Of a stretch of DNA of 39,847 nucleotides, positions 8,008 through 16,542 are shown piece by piece (position 1 is the first letter of the stretch; every line of letters starts with the position of its first letter). The stretch spans positions 1 through 39,847 of the forward strand of contig CAKTOX010000017.1 in assembly GCA_934590355.1 (NCBI GenBank). The letters run 5' to 3'. The stretch comes from an uncultured Oscillospiraceae bacterium (lineage in GTDB: Bacteria > Bacillota > Clostridia > Oscillospirales > Oscillospiraceae). A program made the position numbers and the translations under genes. The notes under the pieces are model-generated. The model was given only the letters and a program-made list of their open reading frames with translations, was not told the DNA's origin and ran no database searches.

Positions 8008-9006
8008 TCAGACTATTTGTGAGAGCGCATTGTACAGTCTCAGCATTACGGTCGCAGACTCTGCGCGAGTCGCGGTGTTATCGGGGCCGAAGCTCCCGTC
8101 CGGATAGCCGTTTATGATACCGAGTTCGGACATTGCATCGACAGACTCACGGTAACACGGCAAAATGTCCGTGCTGTCTGTAAATCTCACCTTCTCGCGC
8201 GTGAGATGCTCCTTAATGCCGCCCGTGAGCGTATCCAACAGACGGCAGGCAAATGTCGCCATTTGCGCACGTGATATTTCCTCGTCCGGTCGGAAGGTGT
8301 TATCCTCATAGCCCTTTATGACTCCCATGGAGACGCCGAATTTGACAGCGTTAACATAACAGTCAGCTATATGCCGCGAATCGGAAAAACTCAGGCTGCA
8401 ATCCACCTCCGGGCAGCCGCACAGATTATAGAGCATCGTAATAAACTGTGCTCTCGTTACCTCGTCATTCGGCTTGAAGCTTCCGTCCGTATGGCCGTTG
8501 ACAATGCCGAGAGCATAGCAGGCAACGACATTATCGTGATACCAGCCCTGCACATCGCTAAACGGGTCGGAGGGATCGGCAAAGCGCAGCTGCACTGCGT
8601 TAAAGCCGTTACCGCCGGAAAAAGCGACGTTTTCTCTCCACTGTCTGACTGAGCCCGCATAACAAATGCTTTCCGGCGCGGAGCACTCGTCAAATGCGCT
8701 GCCGGCAATTCCTGCGAGCGATTCCGGAAGCTCGACGCTTTTCAGTCCGCAGCAGCCGGAAAATACATTTTCTCCGATGTACGTCACACCCTCACAGATG
8801 ACCGCGCGCTTTACATTCTGTGCAGACGCGCTCCACGGTGTGCCGCCACTCTTAAAATCATAGGTCGCACCGCTGCCCGCAAGTGTCAAAACGCCGCCGT
8901 CGAGCGCCCAGCTCACGCTCTCCCCCGCAGCGTCATTATCCGCCGCCGCGCCCGCTGTCAAAAGCAGACAGAAAGCTGTCAGCAGGCTGAGTATCCTTCT
9001 TTTCAT
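8008..9006 (-). CDS. Secreted surface protein with leucine-rich segment and three SLH domains
   Basis: Cell-wall-attached exported protein of 332 aa. Residues 1-22 are a Sec signal peptide (basic MKRR, hydrophobic core, AGAAAD cleavage region). Residues about 30-145 contain a short BspA-like leucine-rich portion (VICEGVTYIGENVFSGC, LKSVELPESLAGIAGSAF). Three S-layer homology domains follow at about 149-192, 207-255 and 275-326, each with the helix ending in a G(I/V)(I/V)(N/K)GxxDxxFxPxxxxxRA pattern (e.g. GIVNGHTDGSFKPNDEVTRA). SLH domains bind pyruvylated secondary cell-wall polymer. Start ATG at 9006 follows GGAGATGAGATGCG. The leucine-rich part is much shorter than in adhesins, so it may be mostly an anchor with a small exposed domain. 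Confidence 0.92.
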   Translation of the reverse strand: MKRRILSLLTAFCLLLTAGAAADNDAAGESVSWALDGGVLTLAGSGATYDFKSGGTPWSASAQNVKRAVICEGVTYIGENVFSGCCGLKSVELPESLAGIAGSAFDECSAPESICYAGSVRQWRENVAFSGGNGFNAVQLRFADPSDPFSDVQGWYHDNVVACYALGIVNGHTDGSFKPNDEVTRAQFITMLYNLCGCPEVDCSLSFSDSRHIADCYVNAVKFGVSMGVIKGYEDNTFRPDEEISRAQMATFACRLLDTLTGGIKEHLTREKVRFTDSTDILPCYRESVDAMSELGIINGYPDGSFGPDNTATRAESATVMLRLYNALSQIV

Positions 9007-9042
9007 CGCATCTCATCTCCATAGTTTTTGCGTATTGTATTT

Positions 9043-9071
9043 ATTATATCACCGCGTAAAGTGCCTGAAAA
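9043..9071 (-). promoter_or_regulatory. Probable promoter of the SLH protein-isochorismatase unit
   Basis: Minus-strand consensus -10 TATAAT (9043-9048), 17-bp spacer, weak -35 TTTTCA (9066-9071). Confidence 0.55.
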
Positions 9072-9184
9072 CTCAGCGTTTTTAACAAATTGCAGCCCTT
9101 TTTTTCGGCATTTGGCGCAAATATTCGACGGCAGTGACGGTAAGCGGCCCTGCTGAGAAGCTCTATGGATTTGCAACACTCCGA

Positions 9185-9213
9185 TTGACTTATAGGCTCG
9201 GAGCAAATATAAT
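9185..9213 (+). promoter_or_regulatory. Promoter of the DUF5058/membrane protein/M20 operon
   Basis: -35 TTGACT (9185-9190), 17-bp spacer, consensus -10 TATAAT (9208-9213). The predicted start near 9220 gives a leader of about 26 nt containing AAAAAGGAGAAA before the ATG at 9246. Confidence 0.85.
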
Positions 9214-9245
9214 ATTAAGCAGCTAACAAAAAGGAGAAATAGTTT

Positions 9246-10001
9246 ATGAACATTCTATCGCTGCTTAACAGCGCACCGGTGTATGCCATATGCGGAGGAA
9301 TTGTTGCCTTCGTTGCAGTGGTTTGCATCGTATTCATGGTCAGAGCTTACCGTGCGGGGCTCGCGATCGGCATCGACAAAACCAAGCTCAGACGCACGAT
9401 CACTGCCAGCGCGACGTTTTCGCTGCTGCCGAGCGTCGGCATCCTGCTTGGCGTCATCGCTCTTTCGGGCAGCCTCGGCACTCCGTGGCCCTGGCTGAGA
9501 CTTTCGGTAGTCGGCGCACTTCACTATGAGACACAGGTAGCACAGGCTGCCGCGGAGCAGGTCGGTATGTCCTCGCTCTCCGCCGCGGAAATGACCCCCT
9601 CGGGCTTTGCGACCATCGCGCTTTTGATGAGCGTTTGCATCATATGGGGCATGCTTCTTTCGATATTCTTCAACAAGCGCTATCTCGGCCGCCTCGGCAG
9701 CGGCAAGAAGAGCTCCGGCGGCGGCGCAGGCTTCGGCGACAGCGCCATGACCGCAATGTTTATCGGTCTCGTGTCGGCATACATCGGAAGCTACATCGGC
9801 GGCTTCGTGTCCGGCGGCGGTCAGCTCTTTTCCTTCTCGGGAAGCCTTCTTCCCATGTTCGTGGTCCTCGTGTCCGGTCTTGTGATGGCGCTCTTCGTCT
9901 ATCTCGCGGAAAAGAAAAATCTTGCATGGGTCGAGAGCTTCTCTATTGCCGGCAGTATGCTCATCGGCATGACCGCGGCTGTTTTGGTCAAGCTTATATA
10001 A
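9246..10001 (+). CDS. DUF5058-family multi-pass membrane protein
   Basis: Integral membrane protein of 251 aa with about six to seven hydrophobic segments (roughly residues 12-33, 50-75, 120-140, 165-190, 195-218, 228-250). Sequence style, including the LPSVGILLGVIALSGSLG and WPWLRLSVVGALHYE stretch and the Gly/Ser-rich cytoplasmic loop GSGKKSSGGGAGFGDS, fits the uncharacterised DUF5058 family. No ATPase or enzyme motif is visible. It is the first gene of a tight three-gene operon: 12 bp separate it from the second membrane protein, which itself overlaps the M20 peptidase. The arrangement suggests a two-subunit membrane channel or carrier working with a peptidase; that is inference. Confidence 0.83.
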   Translation: MNILSLLNSAPVYAICGGIVAFVAVVCIVFMVRAYRAGLAIGIDKTKLRRTITASATFSLLPSVGILLGVIALSGSLGTPWPWLRLSVVGALHYETQVAQAAAEQVGMSSLSAAEMTPSGFATIALLMSVCIIWGMLLSIFFNKRYLGRLGSGKKSSGGGAGFGDSAMTAMFIGLVSAYIGSYIGGFVSGGGQLFSFSGSLLPMFVVLVSGLVMALFVYLAEKKNLAWVESFSIAGSMLIGMTAAVLVKLI

Positions 10002-10013
10002 GGAGGCTGCAAT

Positions 10014-10688
10014 ATGAATAACGATTATTTTGAAAGCTATAATAAGCGCACACATATTATAGGGCGCGCAAGCAGCGCGATCGTGCTTATCTCGCTCGTC
10101 GCGGCACCGTTTGTCATTGGCAAGTTTCTCGGCGCAATGCCCGATATCAGTGCTGCGGCAAGAGCGTTTCTGTCCGTCGGTCTTGTTTGGCTCGTCGGCA
10201 GCGTTGTCGAATTTCTCGTCTACACGCCCATGCTCGGCGCGGGCGGCGGCTATCTTGCCTTCATAACGGGCAACCTTATAAACATGAAGATTCCCTGCGC
10301 GGTCAATGCCCGCGATATAGTCGGTGCAAAGACCGGCACTCCCGAAAACGAGATCGTTTCTACGCTGTCCATCGCCACCTCGGCATTGGTCACGATAGTC
10401 GTCCTCGCGCTCGGCGTCGCGCTGCTCGTTCCCCTGCAGCCCATCCTCCAGAGCCCCACACTCCAGCCCGCGTTTGAAAACGTCGTGCCGGCACTGTTCG
10501 GTGCAATGGCGTATAAGTATTTCCGCGGAAACATGAAGATCGCCGCGGCCCCGCTTATCGTCATGAGCGTTCTGTTCATCCTCGTCCCCTCCCTCACGGG
10601 CTCGACGAGCTTTATGATTATCCCCGCCGGCGCAATCGCGATCGGCATAGCATATATATTCTACAAGAAAGCCGGTACCGACAAATGA
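10014..10688 (+). CDS. Conserved multi-pass membrane protein, partner of the DUF5058 protein
   Basis: Membrane protein of 224 aa with about six hydrophobic helices and a short soluble N-terminus (MNNDYFESYNKRTH). The most distinctive stretch is GAGGGYLAFITGNLINMKIP, a glycine-rich segment followed by TGN, reminiscent of substrate-handling hairpins in secondary transporters. I do not recognise a named family. The ribosome site AAGGAGG lies 7 nt before the ATG, and the last four bases (ATGA) overlap the M20 gene start. The linkage predicts that it acts with its neighbours, perhaps as the second half of a transporter. Function unknown. Confidence 0.82.
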   Translation: MNNDYFESYNKRTHIIGRASSAIVLISLVAAPFVIGKFLGAMPDISAAARAFLSVGLVWLVGSVVEFLVYTPMLGAGGGYLAFITGNLINMKIPCAVNARDIVGAKTGTPENEIVSTLSIATSALVTIVVLALGVALLVPLQPILQSPTLQPAFENVVPALFGAMAYKYFRGNMKIAAAPLIVMSVLFILVPSLTGSTSFMIIPAGAIAIGIAYIFYKKAGTDK

Positions 10689-12121
10689 AAAAAGCTAAGT
10701 TTATGATCCCCGCGGCAGCTCTCACACTGCCCGCCGCAGCCGTCGTGCGCACTCTGCTCACGCCGAACAAGGTCTCGGGCTACCACGCACCCGAGGCGGG
10801 CGAATATGCGCTTGAGCTTGCAAATAAGCTCGCCGAAATGGTTCGCTACGAAACCGTTTCCTACGCAAACGTTGACAGCAGCGAGAAGTTTCTCGGCTTC
10901 CACAAGGTGCTTGAGGAGCTTTTCCCGCTCGTTCACGAAAAGCTTGAAAAGACCGTCATCGACGGAAACCTTCTGTATCTCTGGAAGGGCAGCGGCGACG
11001 GTGCTCCGATACTGCTCATGAGCCATCAGGACGTCGTTCCCGCAGAGGGCGAATGGGAGCACGAGCCGTTCGGCGGCGAAATTGCCGAGGGCAAGGTCTG
11101 GGGCCGCGGCACAGCCGACACGAAGGCGTCCGTCATGGCGTTCTTCCAGGCTGTTGAGGAGCTCCTCAAGGAGGGCTACACCCCCAAGTGCGACGTTTAT
11201 CTCGCCTCCTCCTGCACGGAGGAATGGGCAGGCGACGGCGCCCCGAAGCTCGTAAAGGAGCTTCAAAGACGCGGCGTTGAGCTGTTTCTGCTCTGCGATG
11301 AGGGCGGCGGCATAATCGCCGAGCCCATCCCCGGCGTCAAGGGTCACTTCGCAATGGTCGGCGTTTTCGAAAAAGGCAAGGGCGACGTCAAATTCACCGC
11401 CCGCTCCACCGGCGGCCACGCAAGCGCACCGTCGAGAAACAGCCCCATCGCGCGCCTTGCCTCCTTTGTCAACGACATCGAAACTCACTGCTACTTTAAG
11501 CGCGAGTTCCCGCGCGAGGTGTCGGAAATGTTTAATAGCCTCGCGCCCTACGCCGCCTTCCCCTATAAGCTCATCATGGGCAATCTTTGGCTGTTTGCGC
11601 CCATTCTCAAGCCCGTCATCGGCAGACTGAGCGCACAGGCCGGTGCAATGCTCCAGACCACCATGGCATTCACCATGCAGTCCGGCTCGGACGCCTGCAA
11701 CGTGATCCCGCAGGAGGCCAGCGTGAGCGCGAATATGCGCTTTATCCCCCACCAGGGCGAGAAGGAGAGCCTTGAGATTGTCAGAAAGCTCGCCGACAAG
11801 CACGGTCTCGAGATGGAGGTCATCCACTCGAACGACTACACGGAGTCTGTTGATATTGACGGCGCCGCCTTTAAGCAGATCGAAAGCGTCATAAGCAAGA
11901 CCTTCCCCGGTCTTCCCGTGAGCCCCTACGTCATGACCGGCGCGACCGACGCACAGTTCTATCAGCCCGTCTGCAAAAACTGCATCCGCTTTGCCCCCGT
12001 CATTTTCGGTGCAGAGCAGCTTGCCGGTATGCACGGTCTGAACGAAAACATCGAATACAACTGCCTGCCCGGTGCGGTGAGCTTCTACAAAAACCTCATC
12101 CGCACTCAGGAGGACAGATAA
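10685..12121 (+). CDS. M20-family metallopeptidase, membrane-anchored, PM20D1/carboxypeptidase-S-like
   Basis: Zinc-dependent amidohydrolase of 478 aa. Residues 4-24 form an N-terminal hydrophobic segment (signal anchor) absent from soluble M20 peptidases. Metal-site candidates are H114 and D116 (LLMSHQDVVPAEGEW), D145 (WGRGTADTKASVMAFF), E179-E180 (SCTEEWAGDG), D205 (LLCDEGGG) and H450 (GMHGLNENI); the dimerisation/lid domain carries STGGHASAPS. The overall layout (HxDVVP...W..PFGGEI, WGRGTxDxK) is closest to the PM20D1/CPS1 branch, which cleaves N-acyl amino acids or dipeptides. It is translationally coupled (ATGA) to the upstream membrane protein, so its product or substrate may pass through the two membrane proteins. 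Substrate unknown. Confidence 0.9.
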   Translation: MKKAKFMIPAAALTLPAAAVVRTLLTPNKVSGYHAPEAGEYALELANKLAEMVRYETVSYANVDSSEKFLGFHKVLEELFPLVHEKLEKTVIDGNLLYLWKGSGDGAPILLMSHQDVVPAEGEWEHEPFGGEIAEGKVWGRGTADTKASVMAFFQAVEELLKEGYTPKCDVYLASSCTEEWAGDGAPKLVKELQRRGVELFLLCDEGGGIIAEPIPGVKGHFAMVGVFEKGKGDVKFTARSTGGHASAPSRNSPIARLASFVNDIETHCYFKREFPREVSEMFNSLAPYAAFPYKLIMGNLWLFAPILKPVIGRLSAQAGAMLQTTMAFTMQSGSDACNVIPQEASVSANMRFIPHQGEKESLEIVRKLADKHGLEMEVIHSNDYTESVDIDGAAFKQIESVISKTFPGLPVSPYVMTGATDAQFYQPVCKNCIRFAPVIFGAEQLAGMHGLNENIEYNCLPGAVSFYKNLIRTQEDR

Positions 12122-12130
12122 TAAGCACTG

Positions 12131-12160
12131 GAAAAGGACACCCGCTCGGGTGTCCTTTCA
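12131..12160 (+). terminator. Terminator of the DUF5058/M20 operon (copy 1 of a duplicated hairpin)
   Basis: Perfect 12-bp stem AAAGGACACCCG / CGGGTGTCCTTT (12133-12158) with a 2-nt apex, 10 bp after the M20 stop. An exact 28-bp copy lies at 12380-12407. Confidence 0.8.
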
Positions 12161-12379
12161 AACTGACGAAAAACCTGTGCTGCTGAGGAAAGACAACCGC
12201 GCAGCGGGGGAGTTTGAGGGGGCAAAGGCCCCGCTCGAAATCAGATTATAGCCATCAAAAATGCCTGAGCTATCAGGCTTTTTGACGAGCGAAGCGAGAT
12301 TTTGCGTGAAGCTTGAGCTTCACAAAAAATGTGGCGTTTTTTCAGCGTGCAAAAAAGTCACAGACTTTTTTGACACGAT
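12159..12379. other. Gene-free hairpin-rich block between two identical terminators
   Basis: No ORF with a ribosome site is visible here. The block is packed with inverted repeats: AGCGGGG...CCCCGCT (about 12203-12235, enclosing GGGGC/GCCCC), GCCTGA-gcta-TCAGGC flanked by A5 and T5 (12263-12278), GTGAAGCT-tg-AGCTTCAC (12306-12323), and a long stem CAGCGTGCAAAAAAGTC / GACTTTTTTGACACGATG (12343-12380). It could be a decayed mobile or intergenic repeat element, or a structured RNA. Nothing in the sequence decides between these. Confidence 0.55.
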
Positions 12380-12412
12380 GAAAAGGACACCCGCTCGGGT
12401 GTCCTTTTTCAT
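12380..12412. terminator. Terminator of the ABC exporter operon (copy 2 of the duplicated hairpin)
   Basis: Same 28 bp as 12131-12158, here followed by TTTTTC on the plus strand and preceded by AAAA, so it can act in both directions. It lies about 20 bp beyond the stop of the minus-strand ABC gene. Confidence 0.8.
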
Positions 12413-12428
12413 TATCAAAATTTGCTTT

Positions 12429-14315
12429 TTATATTGAATTTCCGGTGTATAGCTGATAATATCTGCCCCTTTGGGCGATGAGGTCGTCATGCGTGCCGCG
12501 CTCTATTATCCTGCCGTTTTCGAGCACCATGATGCAGTCGGCGTTTTGCACGGTGGACAGGCGGTGGGCGATAACGAAGCTCGTTCTGCCGCTCATGAGC
12601 GCGTCCATGCCCTCCTGCACGAGCCGCTCCGTGCGCGTGTCGATAGACGATGTGGCTTCGTCGAGAATGAGCACCGGAGGGTCTGCAACGGCGGCGCGGG
12701 CGATCGCAATGAGCTGGCGCTGACCCTGACTGAGCTTTGCTCCGCTTCCCGTGAGCACCGTGTCGTAGCCCTCGGGCAGGCGGCGGATAAAGCCGTCGGC
12801 ATTGGCAAGGCGCGCGGCCTCGATGCACTCGGCATCCGTCGCGTCAAGTCTGCCGTAGCGGATATTTTCCATGACGGTGCCGGTAAACAGACAGGTATCC
12901 TGAAGCACCATGCCGAGGCTGCGGCGCAGGTCGGGCTTTTTTATCTTGCCGATGTTTATCCCGTCGTAGCGTATCTTGCCGTCATTTATGTCGTAAAAGC
13001 GGTTTATGAGATTTGTGATGGTCGTTTTGCCCGCTCCGGTCGAGCCTACGAAGGCAAGCTTTTGACCGGGCTTTGCGTACATTTTTATGTCGTGCAGGAC
13101 GGTTTTGTCCTCGGTGTAGCCGAAATCGACACCATCAAAGGTGACCTCGCCGCGCAGCCTTGTGTAGCTCACGCTGCCGTCGGACTTATGCGGATGCTTC
13201 CACGCCCATACGCCGGTGCGCTCGTCCGTTTCGCTGAGGCTGCCGTCGGGGTTTTTGACCGCGTTGACAAGCTCGACGTAGCCCTCGTCCTCCTCGGGCT
13301 TTTCGTCAAGAAGCTTAAACACTCGCTCCGCGCCCGCCATTGCCATAACGACGCTTGCCGCCTGCTGGCTTATCATCGTGACGGGCTGCGTGAAGCTCTT
13401 ATTCAGGGTCAAAAACGCGACGAGAGTTCCGATGGTCAGCTGCGTGTGACCGCTCAGCGCGAGCACGCCGCCGACTATCGCGCACAGAACGTAGCTTATA
13501 TTGCCTAGGTTGCCGTTTACGGGCATCATGATATTGCCTATCTTATTGGCGGTCTCCGCACTGCGGCGCAGGTCGTCGTTGAGCTTTTTAAACTGCTCAA
13601 GGCTCTTATCCTCATGGCAGAACACCTTAACGACCTTCTGCCCTTCCATCATTTCCTCGATATAGCCGTTGACCTTTCCGAGATCGCGCTGCTGCTTGCC
13701 GAAATATTCTCCGGCCTTGGCACTGAGCTTCGACATGACCTTGAGCATGACGAGCACCATCGCAACGGACAGCACAGTCAGCGGGATATCGAGCACTATC
13801 ATGCTCACGAGCACCGCAACGAAGCTGATACTCGCATTCACGAGCTGCGGCAGGCTCTGGCTTATCATCTGGCGCAGGGTGTCAACGTCGTTTGTGTAAA
13901 CGGACATAATGTCGCCGTGCGCGTGGGTGTCAAAATAGCGGATGGGCAGGCGCTCCATGTTGTTAAAAAGCTCTATACGCAGCCGCTTCATGGTGCCCTG
14001 CGTGACGTTTACCATGATGCGGTTATAGCCGTAGGCACAGACGATGCCGGCGATAAGCACCAGTGCAAGGCGCAGCATTGCCGCCGCCAAGGGCGCGTAA
14101 TCCTTGACCGCTGCCGTCACGAGGGGAGTTATATAATCGTCTATGAGCGTCTGCATGAAAAGCGTTATGCACAGCGTGGACAGCGCCGACACCAATATGC
14201 CGATAACGACGAGGATGCAGGCGGTCTTGTAATTTTTGAGCACATACGCCATGACGCGCTTAATGAGCTTGGGGTCGCCCTTTGGCTTTCCGAAATTATT
14301 CTGTCTCATGCTCAA
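12429..14315 (-). CDS. ABC exporter, fused permease/ATPase subunit with the canonical catalytic site
   Basis: Half-transporter of 628 aa: six-helix exporter membrane domain (about 20-325), then a nucleotide-binding domain. Walker A is GSTGAGKT (424-431), signature LSQGQ (528-532), Walker B LILDEATSSID with catalytic E553, and switch histidine H584 (IAHRLSTV). About 45 extra polar residues (341-385) link the two domains. It overlaps the preceding subunit gene by 4 bp (14312-14315), and the partner has a degenerate site, so the two form an asymmetric heterodimer of the TM287/288 or BmrCD type. Such pumps export drugs or lipophilic compounds; the substrate here is unknown. A MarR regulator heads the operon. 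Confidence 0.93.
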   Translation of the reverse strand: MSMRQNNFGKPKGDPKLIKRVMAYVLKNYKTACILVVIGILVSALSTLCITLFMQTLIDDYITPLVTAAVKDYAPLAAAMLRLALVLIAGIVCAYGYNRIMVNVTQGTMKRLRIELFNNMERLPIRYFDTHAHGDIMSVYTNDVDTLRQMISQSLPQLVNASISFVAVLVSMIVLDIPLTVLSVAMVLVMLKVMSKLSAKAGEYFGKQQRDLGKVNGYIEEMMEGQKVVKVFCHEDKSLEQFKKLNDDLRRSAETANKIGNIMMPVNGNLGNISYVLCAIVGGVLALSGHTQLTIGTLVAFLTLNKSFTQPVTMISQQAASVVMAMAGAERVFKLLDEKPEEDEGYVELVNAVKNPDGSLSETDERTGVWAWKHPHKSDGSVSYTRLRGEVTFDGVDFGYTEDKTVLHDIKMYAKPGQKLAFVGSTGAGKTTITNLINRFYDINDGKIRYDGINIGKIKKPDLRRSLGMVLQDTCLFTGTVMENIRYGRLDATDAECIEAARLANADGFIRRLPEGYDTVLTGSGAKLSQGQRQLIAIARAAVADPPVLILDEATSSIDTRTERLVQEGMDALMSGRTSFVIAHRLSTVQNADCIMVLENGRIIERGTHDDLIAQRGRYYQLYTGNSI

Positions 14316-16063
14316 TCCTCCTCTCCCGCTTCGTCAAAGTCGCCGCTGCCGCTGCTCTGGGCGAGGTATATCTCGCGGTAGATGGCGTTATTTTCGAGCA
14401 GCCTTTCGTGGCTGTCAAAACCGCTGACTCTGCCGCCGTCGAGCACGAGTATCCTGTCGGTCTTTTCGATGCTGGATATGCGCTGAGAGACGATGAGCTT
14501 CGTCGTGCCGGGGATAATCTGCGCAAAGGCTTCCTTTATCTTCGCATCCGTTGCGGTGTCAACGGCGCTTGTAGAGTCGTCGAGAATGAGCACCTTGGGC
14601 TGCTTTAAGAGCGCACGGGCGATGCACAGTCTCTGGCGCTGACCGCCGGAGACGTTGGTGCCGCCCTGCTCTATCCAGGTGTCGTACTTATCGGGGAGCT
14701 TTTCGATGAACTCCTCCGCACAGGCGGCACGGCAGGCCTCGGCGCACTGCTGCTCGCTTGCATTTTCGTTGCCCCAGCGCAGATTATCGAGTATCGTGCC
14801 GGAAAACAGCACGTTTTTCTGAAGCACGACGGCGACCTGATCGCGCAGGGCGGTCATGTCGTATTCGCGCACGTCGCGTCCGCCCACGCGCACACAGCCG
14901 CTTTTAACGTCGTAAAGTCTGCTCACGAGGCTCACGAGGCTCGTTTTGCCGCTGCCGGTGGCGCCTATAATGCCGACGGTCTCGCCCGAGTGAATGTGCA
15001 GGTCAATGTCGTGCAAAACGTCCTCGCCGCTGCCGGCTCTGTACGAAAAGCAGACGTGGTCAAAGTCTATGCTGCCATCGGCAATAACGGTCTCGGGCTG
15101 CTCGGGATCGGTGAGATCCGCCTTCTCGTTGAGCACCTCGGCAATACGCTTCGCGCTTGCCGTGCTCATGGTGAGCATGACAAATATCATCGAGAGCATC
15201 ATGAGCGACATCATCATGCTGATGACGTAGCTTATAAGCGAGGTGAGATTTCCCGTCGTGAGCGTGCCGGACACGATAAAATGCGCACCGAACCAAGACA
15301 GTGCAAGTATGCTGCCGTAAATAACGGTCATCATGATGGGGTTGTTTACGATGATTGTCGATTCCGCCTTGACGAAGAGCTTATACAGCTCCTCCGCCGC
15401 TTTTTCGAATTTACTGCTCTCGTGCTTTTCGCGCACAAACGCCTTTACGACGCGGATCGCGGAAACGTTTTCCTGCACGCTCGCGTTCACGTCGTCATAG
15501 CGGGCGAAAACGCGCGTGAATATCGGCATCGCCCTTTTCATGACCGTCATAAGCACAATGCCGAGCAGCACCAGCGCCGCAAGGAAAACAAGGCTCAGCT
15601 CCACGTTAATGACAAAGCACATTATCATGCTGCATATGAGCATCAGCGGAGCGCGCACGGCAATGCGCATGAGCATTTGATAGGCGTTTTGCAGGTTCGT
15701 GACGTCCGTGGTCATTCGCGTCACAAGACCTGCGGTGCTGAATTTATCAATGTTTGAAAACGAAAAGCTCTGGATATTTTCATACATTGCGTCGCGCAGA
15801 TTGCAGGCAAATCCCGTGGACGCAGTCGATGCATAGCGCCCTGCCTCAACGCCGAAGAAAAGGCTCAAAAACGCGCAGACTATCATAATGCCGCCGTATA
15901 AAAGCACCATGCTCATGTTCTGCGCCTGAATGCCCTTGTCGATTATCGACGCCGTTATAAACGGAATGAGTATCTCCATGAATACCTCAAGCGCCGTGAA
16001 GATCGGCGTCAGTATCGACTCGCGCTTATATTGCCCGATGCAGCCGGAAAGTGTTTTTATCAC
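14312..16063 (-). CDS. ABC exporter, fused permease/ATPase subunit with a degenerate catalytic site
   Basis: Half-transporter of 583 aa with a six-helix membrane domain (about 15-305) and an ATPase domain. Walker A GATGSGKT (367-374) and signature VSGGQ (471-475) are intact. The Walker B catalytic glutamate is aspartate (LILDDSTSAVD, D496) and the switch histidine is glutamine (IVSQRISSI, Q527). This pair of changes is the known mark of the TM287-like subunit of heterodimeric exporters: one site binds ATP without efficient hydrolysis and regulates the other. The gene overlaps the MarR gene (16060-16063) and the second subunit gene (14312-14315) by 4 bp each, so all three are translationally coupled. 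Confidence 0.93.
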   Translation of the reverse strand: MIKTLSGCIGQYKRESILTPIFTALEVFMEILIPFITASIIDKGIQAQNMSMVLLYGGIMIVCAFLSLFFGVEAGRYASTASTGFACNLRDAMYENIQSFSFSNIDKFSTAGLVTRMTTDVTNLQNAYQMLMRIAVRAPLMLICSMIMCFVINVELSLVFLAALVLLGIVLMTVMKRAMPIFTRVFARYDDVNASVQENVSAIRVVKAFVREKHESSKFEKAAEELYKLFVKAESTIIVNNPIMMTVIYGSILALSWFGAHFIVSGTLTTGNLTSLISYVISMMMSLMMLSMIFVMLTMSTASAKRIAEVLNEKADLTDPEQPETVIADGSIDFDHVCFSYRAGSGEDVLHDIDLHIHSGETVGIIGATGSGKTSLVSLVSRLYDVKSGCVRVGGRDVREYDMTALRDQVAVVLQKNVLFSGTILDNLRWGNENASEQQCAEACRAACAEEFIEKLPDKYDTWIEQGGTNVSGGQRQRLCIARALLKQPKVLILDDSTSAVDTATDAKIKEAFAQIIPGTTKLIVSQRISSIEKTDRILVLDGGRVSGFDSHERLLENNAIYREIYLAQSSGSGDFDEAGEED

Positions 16064-16512
16064 GGTCTCTCACTCCTTTCGCAATGTCCTCCGACGCTGT
16101 CATAGACCTTGTACAGCAGCGCTCGAAGCTGCGTATGCTCTTCCTGCGTAAGGCAGGAAAACAGCCTCTCCTCGTTTTTTATCATATTGCTTCTCGCGCT
16201 CAGGCACAGGCTCCTGCCCGCCTCGGAAATGCGCACGAGCTTAACTCGCTTATCCCTTTCCGAAGCGCAGGCTTCAACGAGCCCCGCCCTTTCAAGGCGC
16301 ACGATGACGCCCGCCATCGTAGCCTGAGAAACGTCAAAATAGCGCTCGAGCTCCTTGAGCGGCAGGATGTTTTCCCGCGCGTGATCGAGCTTTATGAGCA
16401 CCTTCATCTGCACGACCGTGACGCCGTGCTTCTGAAGATCGTTATTTGCTTCCTTCTTTATCGTGTCGTTGAGCCGCTTTATCAGCTCTCCGCAATACAG
16501 CTCGCGTTCCAT
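16060..16512 (-). CDS. MarR-family transcriptional regulator of the ABC exporter operon
   Basis: Winged-helix regulator of 150 aa. The DNA-binding region is about residues 33-105: LKELERYFDVSQATMAGVIV (helix-turn-helix), RLERAGLVEACASERDKRVK (wing with the conserved D-R), then the dimerisation helices. It is the first gene of the operon, and its stop overlaps the exporter start. The usual MarR logic would be repression of its own operon with release by a ligand that the pump exports; this is inferred from family and position. Start ATG at 16512 follows CGGAGGCGAAGC. The promoter contains a perfect inverted repeat that may be its operator. Confidence 0.9.
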   Translation of the reverse strand: MERELYCGELIKRLNDTIKKEANNDLQKHGVTVVQMKVLIKLDHARENILPLKELERYFDVSQATMAGVIVRLERAGLVEACASERDKRVKLVRISEAGRSLCLSARSNMIKNEERLFSCLTQEEHTQLRALLYKVYDSVGGHCERSERP

Positions 16513-16542
16513 GCTTCGCCTCCGAAATTTTTTTACGAACGC

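Noticed and set aside
10661..12034. 457-codon minus-strand open frame opposite the M20 peptidase
   Set aside because: Shadow of the M20 gene, whose metal-site motifs are clear on the plus strand.
12159..12379. CRISPR-like or tandem repeat array
   Set aside because: The hairpins differ from each other and are not evenly spaced; only the two end terminators are identical.
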